Source of the DNA: Marinobacter goseongensis
Lineage (GTDB): Bacteria > Pseudomonadota > Gammaproteobacteria > Pseudomonadales > Oleiphilaceae
Length of the DNA: 64,000 nt
Direction of reading: 5' to 3'
NCBI RefSeq assembly: GCF_023156235.1
Contig: NZ_JAKZAI010000003.1
Coordinates: 248,001 to 312,000 of the forward strand
A model generated the notes under the pieces. The model did no database searches, was not told the DNA's origin, and saw nothing but the letters and a program-made list of their open reading frames with translations. Shown piece by piece: positions 49,194-58,771 of the stretch. The first letter of the stretch is position 1. Every line of letters begins with the position of its first letter. Made by a program: the position numbers and the translations under genes.

Positions 49194-49470
49194 TCACACT
49201 GCCGCTGCCGACGGTGACGCCACCGCAGGTAATGGCGCTCCCGGTGACGGCAGCGGGTATGCCGTTGATCAGCACGCTTGCTGAGCCTGCGGCCACCGCG
49301 CGAGGGTGAGGCGGGTGTTTGGGCTTGGAGTGCATGGCGAGGGGATCGCCGACCCGGGCAACCGGTTTACCGTCCACCAGCACATCGGGAGACCCCGCAA
49401 TGAGGGGGGTGGGCGGAAAGCCCTCATGATCGGTGCCGAGGTCACCCAACAAAACAATCGCTTTGCTCAT
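49180..49470 (-). CDS. PAAR-repeat protein
   Basis: 96 residues, a single PAAR domain: repeats of the type VLVDGKPVARVGDPLAMHSK and SASVLINGIPAAVTGSAI, then CGGVTVGSGSVIIG. PAAR proteins form the sharp tip of type VI secretion VgrG spikes and bind a metal ion through His/Cys residues. There is no VgrG, Hcp, effector domain or immunity gene nearby, so it is an orphan. It could serve a T6SS encoded elsewhere. GTG/ATG at 49470 is followed by MSKAIVLLGD, a normal PAAR start. Confidence 0.88.
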   Translation of the reverse strand: MSKAIVLLGDLGTDHEGFPPTPLIAGSPDVLVDGKPVARVGDPLAMHSKPKHPPHPRAVAAGSASVLINGIPAAVTGSAITCGGVTVGSGSVIIGR

Positions 49471-49656
49471 TCCCAGAAGTCCTTATCGTCCGTGACTGTC
49501 TTCATGTCTTGCGGCCTATCTTAAAGCCAATCGCTGTCACTGCCAAACGACCAGGTCTCACCCGCACCGGATGCGTCAGGGGATGACCTGCGTCAAAGGC
49601 GGTCCCGAGCCCATCTTCTACAATTCTGCCATACCCAAACGCCATGGAGGCACACC

Positions 49657-52041
49657 ATGTCATCAACCGGCCATCCGGAGTTCGAGCTCTGGCGACACGG
49701 CTACGGTGTTATACGGCATTCCCCGACCACCTGCACCCGCGCCAGAGCCATGGCAGAGGCACTGGTGGCCAACGGCCAGCAGCCGGACACCGAGGCGGTA
49801 TTCCGCAAGCTGAGCGCACTCGATCGCCTGACCAGTGCCGGTCTGTGGCTGGTCGCCCACATGACCTACACACAGCGGGTGGATATCAGCGGCCAGCCGC
49901 TGCAGCCGCGCGATTTCAAACACTTTCCGGAGGGCCACACCGGCGGCGCACTGAACATGGTGCCGGCCTATGCCGCTTACCTGGCACTCAACAACCTGAC
50001 CGGGCAGACCCGCAGCTGGCTGATGGGTCAGGGTCATTGCGTGGCCGCCATCGACGCCCTCAACGTGCTCACCGGCAACCTGCACCCGGAGCAGCTCAGC
50101 CGCTACCATGGCCCCGAGGGGCTGTCAGCACTGGTATCCGATTTCTACAGCTATCGCCAGCGGCCGGATGGCGGCATGGCCGCCCCCCTTGGAAGCCACG
50201 TCAATCCCCACACCGCCGGGGGCATTATCGAGGGCGGCTATCTCGGGTTCGCCGAACTGCAGTACGCCCACATGCCCCTGCCCGGGGAATCCCTGGTGGC
50301 CTTCCTGTCCGACGGCGCGGCCGAGGAACAGCGCGGCAGTGACTGGGTTCCCCGCTGGTGGCGGGCTGAAGACTGCGGCACGGTGATGCCGATCATGATC
50401 GCCAACGGCCGCAGAATCGAGCAGCGCACAGAGCTGGGCACCCGCGCCGGTCTCGAGCGATTCGAGGAGCACCTGTCCGACCGCGGCTTCGCCCCGGTAC
50501 GCTTCGATGGCCGCGACCCCGCTGCCTTCGTCTGCGTGCTGTTTGATATGGAGAACACCCTCGCCGCCAACGGCCGGCGGGCGATCAAGGGCGAGCAGGT
50601 CTACCCGGTTCGGGTACCCTACGGCATTGCCGAGACCGTCAAGGGGTTCGGTTTCTATGGCGCTGGCAGCAACGCGGCCCACAACCTGCCGCTGCCCGGC
50701 AGCCCGCGCGTGGATGCCAAGGCGCGAGAGCTGTTCCAGAGCCACGCCGATACGCTGTGGGTGGCACCGGACGAGCTGGCAACCTGTGTGCAACAGCTCA
50801 ATCAGCACGTTCACCAGCAACGTCCGCTGGAACGGGATCACGCCCTGGCAACGCGGAACCCGCCGGAGCCACAAATACCGCACCTGCCCCAGGTCAGCAC
50901 CGGATGTTCGCCGATGCAGGCCGTCGACGATTTCTTTACCGCGCTGGTGGATGCCAATCCCCACCTGCGAGCGCGGGTGGGCAACCCGGATGAACTGGCC
51001 AGCAACCGGCTCAGCAGGGTACTTAATCAGCTCAAACACCGGGTCAACAACCCGGAAAGTGATCAGGAGTCGGTGCAGGGCCGGGTGATCACCGCGCTCA
51101 ATGAGGAAGCGGTGGTTTCGGCCTGTCTCGGCAACAAGGCGGGATTGAACCTGGTGGCCAGTTACGAGGCGTTCTGCGTGAAAATGCTGGGCGCCATCCG
51201 TCAGGAACTGATTTTTGCCCGCCATCAGCGGGAAGTGAATAGGCCCGCCCGCTGGCTGGGCTTTCCGGTGATTGCCACCTCCCACACCTGGGAAAACGGC
51301 AAGAACGAGCAATCCCATCAGGACACGACGTTCTGTGAAGCCTTGCTGGGGGAAATGAACGACGTATCGCGGGTGGTGTTTCCCGCTGACTACAACAGCA
51401 CGCTGGCGGTGCTGCCCGGCATCTACCGGGGCCGCGGCACCCTGACCTGCATGGTCATACCCAAACGGGACCGCCCCTGCGTGTTCAACGAGACCGAGGC
51501 CCGGGCCCTCGCCCGCAACGGCGCCTTAGTGGTGGACGAAGATACCTCCAGCGGCGAACCGGTGCTGCTGATTGCCAACGGCGCCTACCAGTTGTCGGAG
51601 CTGATGCGCGCTTGCGAACGGCTGCGTGAAACCGGCACACCGTTCCGCCTGGTCTATCTGCAGGAGCCGGCCCGGTTTCGCCAGCCTCGGGATGTCCACG
51701 AGGCTACGGCCTGTCTGTCCGAGTTTGAACGGGAGCGACTGTTTCCATTCCGCCTTCACTGCCGCGTGGCCCTGACCCACATGCGGCCGGAGGTGTTCCG
51801 AGGTCATCTGCACCCTCTCTTCCCCGAGCCGCGCCATTCCCGGGTGCTGGGCTACATCAATCGCGGCGGCACCCTGAACGAGGCCGGCATGCTGTTCGCC
51901 AACCGCTGTTCCTGGGCCCATGCGCTGTCAGCCTGTGCCCTAGTCACGGAACGGCCACCCGGCGAATGGCTGTCCAGTGCCGAGCTGGCGGCTGTTGAGG
52001 GGCGCGGTGACCCCGGCGTGATCACTCGAGGGCCGGGCTAG
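49657..52041 (+). CDS. Divergent phosphoketolase-family protein
   Basis: 794 residues, the length of xylulose-5-phosphate/fructose-6-phosphate phosphoketolases, which split sugar phosphates to acetyl phosphate. The fold order is recognisable: GHTGGALN (H94), MGQGHCVAA (H127), SHVNPHTAGGIIEGG (H181), then the thiamine-diphosphate region LSDGAAEEQRG (218 on), and TSHTWENGKNEQSHQD in the second half. Several residues differ from active enzymes: the usual GDGEAETGP reads SDGAAEEQRG, and the GPGHGGP loop reads GQGHCVA. So thiamine-diphosphate binding or activity may be altered. GGAGG lies before the ATG. The stop overlaps the convergent ATPase by 20 bases. Confidence 0.8.
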   Translation: MSSTGHPEFELWRHGYGVIRHSPTTCTRARAMAEALVANGQQPDTEAVFRKLSALDRLTSAGLWLVAHMTYTQRVDISGQPLQPRDFKHFPEGHTGGALNMVPAYAAYLALNNLTGQTRSWLMGQGHCVAAIDALNVLTGNLHPEQLSRYHGPEGLSALVSDFYSYRQRPDGGMAAPLGSHVNPHTAGGIIEGGYLGFAELQYAHMPLPGESLVAFLSDGAAEEQRGSDWVPRWWRAEDCGTVMPIMIANGRRIEQRTELGTRAGLERFEEHLSDRGFAPVRFDGRDPAAFVCVLFDMENTLAANGRRAIKGEQVYPVRVPYGIAETVKGFGFYGAGSNAAHNLPLPGSPRVDAKARELFQSHADTLWVAPDELATCVQQLNQHVHQQRPLERDHALATRNPPEPQIPHLPQVSTGCSPMQAVDDFFTALVDANPHLRARVGNPDELASNRLSRVLNQLKHRVNNPESDQESVQGRVITALNEEAVVSACLGNKAGLNLVASYEAFCVKMLGAIRQELIFARHQREVNRPARWLGFPVIATSHTWENGKNEQSHQDTTFCEALLGEMNDVSRVVFPADYNSTLAVLPGIYRGRGTLTCMVIPKRDRPCVFNETEARALARNGALVVDEDTSSGEPVLLIANGAYQLSELMRACERLRETGTPFRLVYLQEPARFRQPRDVHEATACLSEFERERLFPFRLHCRVALTHMRPEVFRGHLHPLFPEPRHSRVLGYINRGGTLNEAGMLFANRCSWAHALSACALVTERPPGEWLSSAELAAVEGRGDPGVITRGPG

Positions 52042-54766
52042 ACGCGCCCGGTTTACGCCTCGCCCGCAAGGCGGTCTCCAGCTCCAGAATCACCAACACG
52101 GTCACCCCGGCACCGAAGGCAAACAGCAACTGCGTCAACCCCAACGCTGCGCTGCCGAAGGTACGGTGGAACAGCGGCAGATAGGTGAAAATCAGCTGCA
52201 GCACCGCCACACCGGTCACTGCCAGCACCACCACCGGCGTACCCAGGACGCCCTTGAGGGTGATGGAGGGTGAGTCCAGGTAGCGCACGGCAAACAGATA
52301 GAACACTTCCATCGCCACCAGGGTGTTGACCGCGAGCGTCCGTGCGATGGCCTGATCGCCGGTGTGATGCATGGCCCAGTACCAGGCGGCGAAGATACCT
52401 GCAAGGAACAGCAACGACACGAACACCACCCGCCACACCACAAACCCGGCCAGCAGGGGCTCGTTCCGCGGCCTGGGTGCACGCTTCATGACACCCGGCT
52501 CCGGAGGCTCGAACGCCAGAGTCATCGCCAGCATCACCGAGCTGACCAGATTGACCCAGAGAATCTGCAGGGCCGTGATCGGGAGAGTCAGCCCCAGCAA
52601 CAAAGCAGTGATCAGACTGATGGATTCGCCGCCGTTGATGGGCAGCATGAAGGCAATGCCCTTCTTGAGATTGGCGTACACGGTGCGGCCCTCCTGCACC
52701 GCGGCAGCGATACTGGCAAAATTGTCATCCAGCAATACCACCGCGGCCGCTTCCCTCGCCGCTTCCGAGCCCTTAACCCCCATGGCGATGCCCACGTCCG
52801 CCCGCTTCAGGGCCGGAGCATCGTTCACGCCATCACCGGTCATGGCCACAACACCATGACGGGCCTGCAGCGCCTCCACCAACCGGAGCTTGTGTTCCGG
52901 GCTGGTGCGCGCAAATACGTCCACCTCCGCCGCAAGGTCCATCAGCTCGGGATCGCTGAGTGCGTCCAGCTCGCGGCCGGTCACCACCCGGCGGGTGTTT
53001 TCCAGCCCCAGTCTGGCAGCAATGGCGCCGGCGGTCATGGCGTGATCACCGGTGATCATTTTGACCCGGATACCGGCCTCATGGCAGTCGCGGATGGCCT
53101 GGATGGCCTCCTGACGCGGCGGGTCCAGCAATCCGACCAGGCCCAGCAACTCCAACCCCTCTTCGACTTCGTCTACCGACAACGTGTGCTGAGCGGTGGC
53201 CGGCTTTCTGGCCAGGGCCAGCACCCGCAAACCGCCAGAGGCCAGTTCCGTGATGGCGGTCTCCCAGGACGCCCGGTGCAGTTCGCCGGTACCGCCGTCA
53301 GCACTGACCACACCATGGCACATGCCAAGGATCCGTTCCGGCGCGCCTTTGAGGTACACCACCGTGTGGCCATGATGGTCGTGATTGAGGGTGGCCATGA
53401 ATTGGTGCTGGGTATCGAATGGAATTTCATCCAGCCGGGGCCAGTCCTGCTCACTCTGTGCCAGGTCGAACTCTGCCTTGTGGGCGAACACCTTGAGCGC
53501 GCCTTCCATCGGATCGCCCGCGACGGTGGTTTCCCCGTTCCGGTGACGGAGCTGGGCGTCATTGCACAGGGCCGCTGCACGCGCCAGCTCTGACAGCGCC
53601 GACGACTGCGCCGCCTCAACCTCGCTGCCCTGCAACCGGCCCTCCAGATCGTAACCCTCGCCACTGACATCGAGCCGCTGGCCAGCCACCACCACGCTGG
53701 TGACCATCATCTCGTTGCGGGTCAGGGTGCCGGTCTTATCGGAACAGATCACCGACACCGCGCCCAGGGTTTCAATCACCGGCATCCTCCGCACCACTGC
53801 ATGGCGGGCGGCCATGCGCCGCACGCCGATGGCAAGGGTGATGGTGAGTATCGCTGGCAAGCCTTCGGGAATCGCCGCCACCGTCAGCCCCACCACGGCC
53901 ATGAACAGCTCCGCCATGGGCAACCCGCTGAAAACCAGGCCGCCGGCGAAGATACCCAACCCGGTGACCACGATCAGTATCGACAGGTAACGGGCAAACC
54001 GGTCGATCTGTTCCAGTAACGGCGTTTTCATAGTGGCGGTATCTTGCAGCAGGCCAGAGATGCGGCCGATCTCCGTCTCTGCCCCGGTTCGAACCACCAG
54101 CCCCCGGGCCGTTCCGGTAGCCACCATAGTGCCGGCGAATGCCATGCCGTAATGATCGCCCAGAACCGCATCGGCAGCCACAGGATCGTCCGTCTTGTCG
54201 ACCGGTTCGGATTCGCCAGTGAGAATGGCCTCGTCGATCTTCAGATGGTGACACCGTTCCAGACGCAGGTCTGCGGGCACCCGGTCTCCCGACTCCAGCA
54301 ACACCGTGTCTCCGGGCACCAGTTCCGCGGCATCAATGCGGTGCTGACCATCCTCCCGCAGAACCAGCGCTTTCGGCGCCAGCATGTGCCGAATAGCCGC
54401 CAGTGCCTGCTCGGCTCGCCCCTCCTGGATGAATCCGACCAGCGCCTGAATCACCACCACTGCCAGGATCACCACGGTATCCACCCAGTGCCCGAGGATG
54501 GCGGTGATGGTGGCAGCGGTGACCAGAACGTAGATCAGGAAATTACGAAGTTGCCGGCCCAACCGCGCCAGAGGACCCCGCCGGGCGGCCTCCGGTAAGC
54601 GGTTATAGCCCCAGCGCACCAGCCGCGCAGACGCCTCGGCCTGCGGCAAGGGTGCCGCAGCCTGCAGCGCCTGTCGCGCTTCCGTGGCTGTCAGGGTGTG
54701 CCAGGCACGACCTGGCTCGTGGGGTGATGTTCCAACGGGCAGTTTGGGGGGTGTTGAGGTTGGCAT
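52022..54766 (-). CDS. Type II cation-transporting P-type ATPase
   Basis: 914 residues with ~10 membrane helices. Visible blocks: actuator loop TGES (183-186), PEGLP in M4 (E301), phosphorylation site D343 in CSDKTGTLTR, MITGDH and TGDGVNDAPAL. Of the Ca-pump ligands, the M4 Glu and the M5 Asn/Glu (PINGGES) and M6 Asn (WVNLVSSV) are kept, but the M6 Asp reads Ser, so the ion is uncertain. The ATG at 54766 has GGGAG just upstream; 54817 would add 17 residues without a ribosome-binding site. Convergent with and overlapping the phosphoketolase gene. Confidence 0.88.
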   Translation of the reverse strand: MPTSTPPKLPVGTSPHEPGRAWHTLTATEARQALQAAAPLPQAEASARLVRWGYNRLPEAARRGPLARLGRQLRNFLIYVLVTAATITAILGHWVDTVVILAVVVIQALVGFIQEGRAEQALAAIRHMLAPKALVLREDGQHRIDAAELVPGDTVLLESGDRVPADLRLERCHHLKIDEAILTGESEPVDKTDDPVAADAVLGDHYGMAFAGTMVATGTARGLVVRTGAETEIGRISGLLQDTATMKTPLLEQIDRFARYLSILIVVTGLGIFAGGLVFSGLPMAELFMAVVGLTVAAIPEGLPAILTITLAIGVRRMAARHAVVRRMPVIETLGAVSVICSDKTGTLTRNEMMVTSVVVAGQRLDVSGEGYDLEGRLQGSEVEAAQSSALSELARAAALCNDAQLRHRNGETTVAGDPMEGALKVFAHKAEFDLAQSEQDWPRLDEIPFDTQHQFMATLNHDHHGHTVVYLKGAPERILGMCHGVVSADGGTGELHRASWETAITELASGGLRVLALARKPATAQHTLSVDEVEEGLELLGLVGLLDPPRQEAIQAIRDCHEAGIRVKMITGDHAMTAGAIAARLGLENTRRVVTGRELDALSDPELMDLAAEVDVFARTSPEHKLRLVEALQARHGVVAMTGDGVNDAPALKRADVGIAMGVKGSEAAREAAAVVLLDDNFASIAAAVQEGRTVYANLKKGIAFMLPINGGESISLITALLLGLTLPITALQILWVNLVSSVMLAMTLAFEPPEPGVMKRAPRPRNEPLLAGFVVWRVVFVSLLFLAGIFAAWYWAMHHTGDQAIARTLAVNTLVAMEVFYLFAVRYLDSPSITLKGVLGTPVVVLAVTGVAVLQLIFTYLPLFHRTFGSAALGLTQLLFAFGAGVTVLVILELETALRARRKPGASSPALE

Positions 54767-54860
54767 GAACCGGCTCCCTGGCGCTTTCCTGCTCCTATTG
54801 AAACCCGGCCATGACATCGGCCGGGTTGTTACAGGTCAAAAACAGCGCCAATGAACCCGG

Positions 54861-55469
54861 TCAATTCACGAATACGGGGCCGAATCCCATGTTCCACAGC
54901 AGAACCGAGCCCACCCGGGTGGAGACCAGAATCACCAGGGCCACTGTCAGCAGGGCGCCGCCGTACATCACCGCGCGGTCCTTCTCGATGCCCATGACAA
55001 TGGGCAAGCCGTCAAACATCAGCCAGGCGCCGTAACAGGCGGCCAACAGAAAGACGAGGGCATTGAACCAGGGCACCGGGTAAAGCAGCGCGAAGCCGGC
55101 GAGGAACAATGGTGTGCAGGAGTAGGACGCTAACGCAATGCCGTTGGACGGCACCTGTTCTTCCGCCGCGCCGTAGGTTCTTGCCATCCAGTTGATGGCG
55201 TAGCCCAGAGCAAAGACGCCGATCAGCATGGCCAGGTACGTCAGCACGCTGAGTTGCATGGCGCTGATTTCGGTCATTTTGATGAGCCGGTCGTTGCCGA
55301 CCGTCCAACCGAAATGCGCGGTGGAAATGTACGCACAGATCGGGGCAATGGCTGCCAGAACCAGTACGTAAGCCACATAGAGACGGCGAGGGGGCGCATG
55401 TTCTCTGCGAATGGACGCCCATTCTTCATCAGGATGAGTAAACAGACCGAATGCATGTGACAGGAGCAT
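54861..55469 (-). CDS. Yip1 family inner-membrane protein
   Basis: 202 residues with five hydrophobic helices (around 30-50, 75-95, 115-135, 140-160 and 170-190). The start LFTHPDEEWASIRREHAP and the pattern of small residues in the helices match bacterial Yip1 (DUF1282). Function is not known in bacteria. It lies 94 bases upstream of the ATPase start on the same strand and may be in one unit with it. Confidence 0.8.
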   Translation of the reverse strand: MLLSHAFGLFTHPDEEWASIRREHAPPRRLYVAYVLVLAAIAPICAYISTAHFGWTVGNDRLIKMTEISAMQLSVLTYLAMLIGVFALGYAINWMARTYGAAEEQVPSNGIALASYSCTPLFLAGFALLYPVPWFNALVFLLAACYGAWLMFDGLPIVMGIEKDRAVMYGGALLTVALVILVSTRVGSVLLWNMGFGPVFVN

Positions 55470-55561
55470 TGCCGCTCTCCTTTTTGTCGTTATTGACGCT
55501 TATTGGTTACGCTTCTACCTGAAAGCTAGATCAGAACGGCAAAAAGCTCCAGTCATACCGA

Positions 55562-56131
55562 TCAATTGCGAGGGTCGGTCTCGGCCACCCAGGGCCGCTG
55601 CTGGTGACGGTCGCGGAATGACAGCAAGCTCTCGACACCCTCGAAGCTTATCAGGCTGCGGAAATCGAGCCAGTCCACCAGGCAGTACAGACACATCGCC
55701 GGGTAATTCCAATCCTCGAACGCGCCCTCGTCGACCAGGGCTGTAAGGGTGCGCAGCGTGGTCATGATGCGCTCCCGCTGCAGATTGAAAAACATGACAT
55801 CGGCGCCGGTGTCGAGGCCGGATCGCTCCGACAACAGCAGGGTTACCGCGGAATCGTTGGCGGCGTCGATCAGGGTGAGCTGGTTCTGCTGGTTCCAGGT
55901 CAGCGGATCGCGGCCCTGCTTGGCGCTGATGTAACGCGCGATGATCCGCGAGTCATAAATATCCTGGCCGTCGCTCTCCAGCATGGGGATTTTCAGAGCC
56001 GGATTGTTGCGACGCAATTCGTCCCGGCCCTCACCATAGATATCCAGGTTGATGAATTCGTAGGGCTCTTCATCCATCAGGATGCGAATGCGGCGAACAT
56101 AAGGCGACGTCGTCGAACCAATCAGTTTCAT
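55562..56131 (-). CDS. Glutathione S-transferase family protein
   Basis: 189 residues. Thioredoxin-like N domain (1-75) with the catalytic-type start MKLIGSTTSPYVRRIRI, the cis-Pro in ALKIPMLES and the glutathione-binding DSRIIARYIS. The helical C domain (80-189) contains ADVMFFNLQRERI. The ATG at 56131 has GGAGAG immediately upstream; the in-frame extension to 56191 is rejected. It may act in glutathione-dependent detoxification; substrate unknown. Confidence 0.9.
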   Translation of the reverse strand: MKLIGSTTSPYVRRIRILMDEEPYEFINLDIYGEGRDELRRNNPALKIPMLESDGQDIYDSRIIARYISAKQGRDPLTWNQQNQLTLIDAANDSAVTLLLSERSGLDTGADVMFFNLQRERIMTTLRTLTALVDEGAFEDWNYPAMCLYCLVDWLDFRSLISFEGVESLLSFRDRHQQRPWVAETDPRN

Positions 56132-56159
56132 GTGCTCTCCAGTGATCAACAGTTTATTA

Positions 56160-57272
56160 TTAAAGTAGGCTATCCGGATCGGTGTAGGCATACCCGGTCG
56201 CCTCTGCCACCTCCCTGTAGGTCATCTTCCCTCGGAAGACATTCAGACCCCGACGCAGGTAAGCATCGGACGTCAGCGCACCCACGACCCCCTGATTGGC
56301 CAGCGCCACGATGAACGGCAGGGTAGCATTGTTCAGCGCCAGCGTGGACGTGCGGGCAACCGCACCGGGCATGTTGGCCACGCAGTAATGTACCACGCCA
56401 TCCACAATGAACGTGGGTGCATCGTGAGTGGTCGCCTTCGAGGTTTCTGCGCAGCCGCCCTGATCGATGGCGACATCCACGATCACGCTGCCTTCCGGCA
56501 TCCGCGATACCATGTTGCGGCTGACCAGTTTCGGCGCCGAGGCCCCGGGAATCAGCACACCGCCAATGACCAGATCGGCCTCGATTACCGAGCTCTCCAG
56601 GGTGTCAGCGTTGGAAAACAGCGTGCTGATGCGGTTGCCATAGAGCTGGTCAAGCTGCCTCAGCACGTCCAGGTTGCGGTCCAGCACCGTGACCCGGGCG
56701 CCCAGCCCGACCGCCATTGCAACCGCATTCTGCCCCACCACGCCACCACCGATGACCGTCACGCGGGCGGGAGCAACGCCGGGCACCCCCCCGAGCAACA
56801 CTCCTCGCCCCCCCATATTTTTTTCCAGGCAATGGGCCCCGGCCTGAATCGCCATGCGCCCGGCCACTTCTGACATGGGCGCCAGCAACGGTAGCCGGCC
56901 GTGGCGATCAGTGACGGTCTCGTAAGCGATGCAGGTGGCCCCCGAGCTTACCAGGTCGTCGGCCTGCGGCTGATCCGCTGCCAGATGGAGGTAGGTAAAC
57001 AGCGTGTGACGATCGCTCAGCTGCGCTCGCTCCGCGCGCTGGGGCTCCTTGACCTTGACGATCAGCTCGGCATTGGCAAACACCGCTGCACCGTCATCCA
57101 CCAGGGTCGCTCCCGCTGCCCGGTATAGGTCATCGGTAAATCCGATCGCGGCACCGGCAGACGTCTCCACGAACACGGTATGCCCGTGTGACACCAGCTC
57201 CCTTACCGCGGCCGGCGTCATGCCAACCCGGTACTCGTGGTTTTTCACTTCCCTCGGCACACCAATGTTCAT
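56160..57272 (-). CDS. ald: Alanine dehydrogenase
   Basis: NAD-dependent, reversible deamination of L-alanine to pyruvate and ammonia. 370 residues. [20 protein letters not shown] is the family start, with an active-site Lys/Arg in KVKEPQ and YLHLAAD; the NAD fold is [13 protein letters not shown] (about 170-182), and [19 protein letters not shown] lies in the C-terminal half. The frame runs open to 57944 opposite the hydrolase gene, but the ATG at 57272 with GGGGGA upstream is clearly the start. It lies 28 bases upstream of the GST gene, same direction. Confidence 0.95.
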   Translation of the reverse strand: MNIGVPREVKNHEYRVGMTPAAVRELVSHGHTVFVETSAGAAIGFTDDLYRAAGATLVDDGAAVFANAELIVKVKEPQRAERAQLSDRHTLFTYLHLAADQPQADDLVSSGATCIAYETVTDRHGRLPLLAPMSEVAGRMAIQAGAHCLEKNMGGRGVLLGGVPGVAPARVTVIGGGVVGQNAVAMAVGLGARVTVLDRNLDVLRQLDQLYGNRISTLFSNADTLESSVIEADLVIGGVLIPGASAPKLVSRNMVSRMPEGSVIVDVAIDQGGCAETSKATTHDAPTFIVDGVVHYCVANMPGAVARTSTLALNNATLPFIVALANQGVVGALTSDAYLRRGLNVFRGKMTYREVAEATGYAYTDPDSLL

Positions 57273-57443
57273 GATTTCCCCCGTTGCTGCCGCGCAGCGA
57301 TGAGCCTGACCGGTGATTCTCCTGACAAAGTGTAGTAAAAAGGTCTGGGTCACGGAGACCCGACAGGACGCATCGGTTGAACAGACCTTCCCGTACATAC
57401 CAGGACGTCGTCTCAACCACAGCACACAGGAGCAGGAACGCAC

Positions 57444-58247
57444 ATGAAAACCTTGATCGCCACCCTTTCCGCCACCACGCTGGCCTTTTCGCTGACCAGC
57501 ACACAGGTCATCGCCGAAATGCAGACAGAAACCGTCGAATACACCGTTAACGGCACCACCTTTACCGGCTACCTTGCCTGGGATGACGAGGCCGATGGCA
57601 AGCGCCCCGGCGTTCTGGTTGTCCACGAATGGTGGGGCCACAACGAATTCGCCCGCGAGCAGGCCGAGCGACTGGCGGCAGCGGGATACACCGCGTTTGC
57701 GCTGGACATGTACGGTGACGGCAAACTCGCTGACCATCCGGACGATGCACAGAAATTCATGAAGGAAGCCACCAGGGACCTGGATCAGGTGCAGGCGCGA
57801 TTCACCGCGGCCATGGAGTTGCTGCAGGACCACGAGAGCGTGGACAGCGGGCGCATCGCCGCGCAGGGATACTGTTTCGGTGGCGCCGTCGTGCTGAACA
57901 TGGCGAGACTGGGGCTGGATCTTGACGGGGTGGTGAGCTACCACGGCGCGCTGGCAAGCCCGATCAAGGCCGAGGCCGGCAAGGTCAACGCGCGGGTTCA
58001 GGTGTATACCGGCGGGGCCGACAAGATGGTGCCCTCAGATCAGGTCGCCGGACTGGTGCAGGAAATGCAGGATGCCGAGGTGGACCTGACGCTGGTGTCT
58101 TTCCCGGGCGTTCTGCATTCGTTTACCAATCCCGGGGCAGACCGCATAGCCAGCGAGTTCAACATGCCGGTGGGCTTCGATCAGGCCGCCGCCGACCGCT
58201 CCTGGAACGGCACCCTGGAGTTTTACGAAACCATCTTCGCCGAGTAA
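57444..58247 (+). CDS. Exported dienelactone hydrolase family protein
   Basis: 267 residues: signal peptide of ~24 residues (ending VIA), then an alpha/beta hydrolase. The catalytic triad of the dienelactone hydrolase family is visible: C144 in GYCFGGA, D193 in GGADKMV and H225 in VLHSFTNP, plus E62 in HEWWGHN that holds the Cys in its resting state. Most such proteins are cytosolic, so the signal peptide suggests a periplasmic role. Substrate could be a lactone or ester; not readable. AGGAGCAGGAA precedes the ATG. Confidence 0.9.
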   Translation: MKTLIATLSATTLAFSLTSTQVIAEMQTETVEYTVNGTTFTGYLAWDDEADGKRPGVLVVHEWWGHNEFAREQAERLAAAGYTAFALDMYGDGKLADHPDDAQKFMKEATRDLDQVQARFTAAMELLQDHESVDSGRIAAQGYCFGGAVVLNMARLGLDLDGVVSYHGALASPIKAEAGKVNARVQVYTGGADKMVPSDQVAGLVQEMQDAEVDLTLVSFPGVLHSFTNPGADRIASEFNMPVGFDQAAADRSWNGTLEFYETIFAE

Positions 58248-58279
58248 GCAACCCGCAACCCCCGGTGAACTTCAGGCAC

Positions 58280-58307
58280 AAAAAAAGGCAGCCGAGGCTG
58301 CCTTTTT
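58280..58307. terminator. Bidirectional intrinsic terminator
   Basis: GGCAGC / GCTGCC stem with CGAG loop, flanked by seven A and five T. It lies between the convergent hydrolase and csp genes and can end both transcripts. Confidence 0.9.
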
Positions 58308-58326
58308 GGCGGTTACCCTCTGTTAT

Positions 58327-58533
58327 TTACAGAGCAGTAACGTTCTCCGCCTGAGGACCTTTCTGGCCCTGGGTAACGGTGAACTCAACCTGCTGGCCTT
58401 CTGCCAGAGTTTTGAAACCGCTGCCCTGAATAGCGCTGTAGTGAACAAAAACGTCCGGGCCGCCTTCACGAGTGATAAAGCCAAAGCCTTTAGCTTCGTT
58501 GAAGAACTTAACAGTACCGGTAGTAGTAGACAT
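58327..58533 (-). CDS. Cold shock protein, CspA family
   Basis: 68-residue single-strand nucleic-acid-binding protein (OB fold). RNP1 KGFGFIT and RNP2 VFVHYSA are both intact, and the start is [11 protein letters not shown]. It likely acts as RNA chaperone or transcription antiterminator. The ATG at 58533 has AGGAA upstream. The 200-base AT-rich stretch upstream (58534-58742) has no gene and may hold a long cold-regulated 5' leader. Confidence 0.96.
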   Translation of the reverse strand: MSTTTGTVKFFNEAKGFGFITREGGPDVFVHYSAIQGSGFKTLAEGQQVEFTVTQGQKGPQAENVTAL

Positions 58534-58771
58534 ACTAAAATTTCCTGAAATCAATCATATTATCTGCTGCCAACACCCTCATGGTGCAAGGTCAGCGTGT
58601 CACGGAAAAACAGAATTCGCGGAATCAAAAACAGGACGGTCACTGCTAACTGCGGAGGTACGTCTTATTCATGAAATGCTTTACTAATCTTTCCTACGAA
58701 AAACACTCTACTCCTGATTTCCGGGATTGCCAAGGGTATTTTTCAATAAAATGTGTAGGTAAAGGTACCCA

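Noticed and set aside
57273..57944. In-frame upstream extension of alanine dehydrogenase to 594 residues
   Set aside because: The extension is opposite the dienelactone hydrolase and unlike any dehydrogenase; the ATG at 57272 has a ribosome-binding site.
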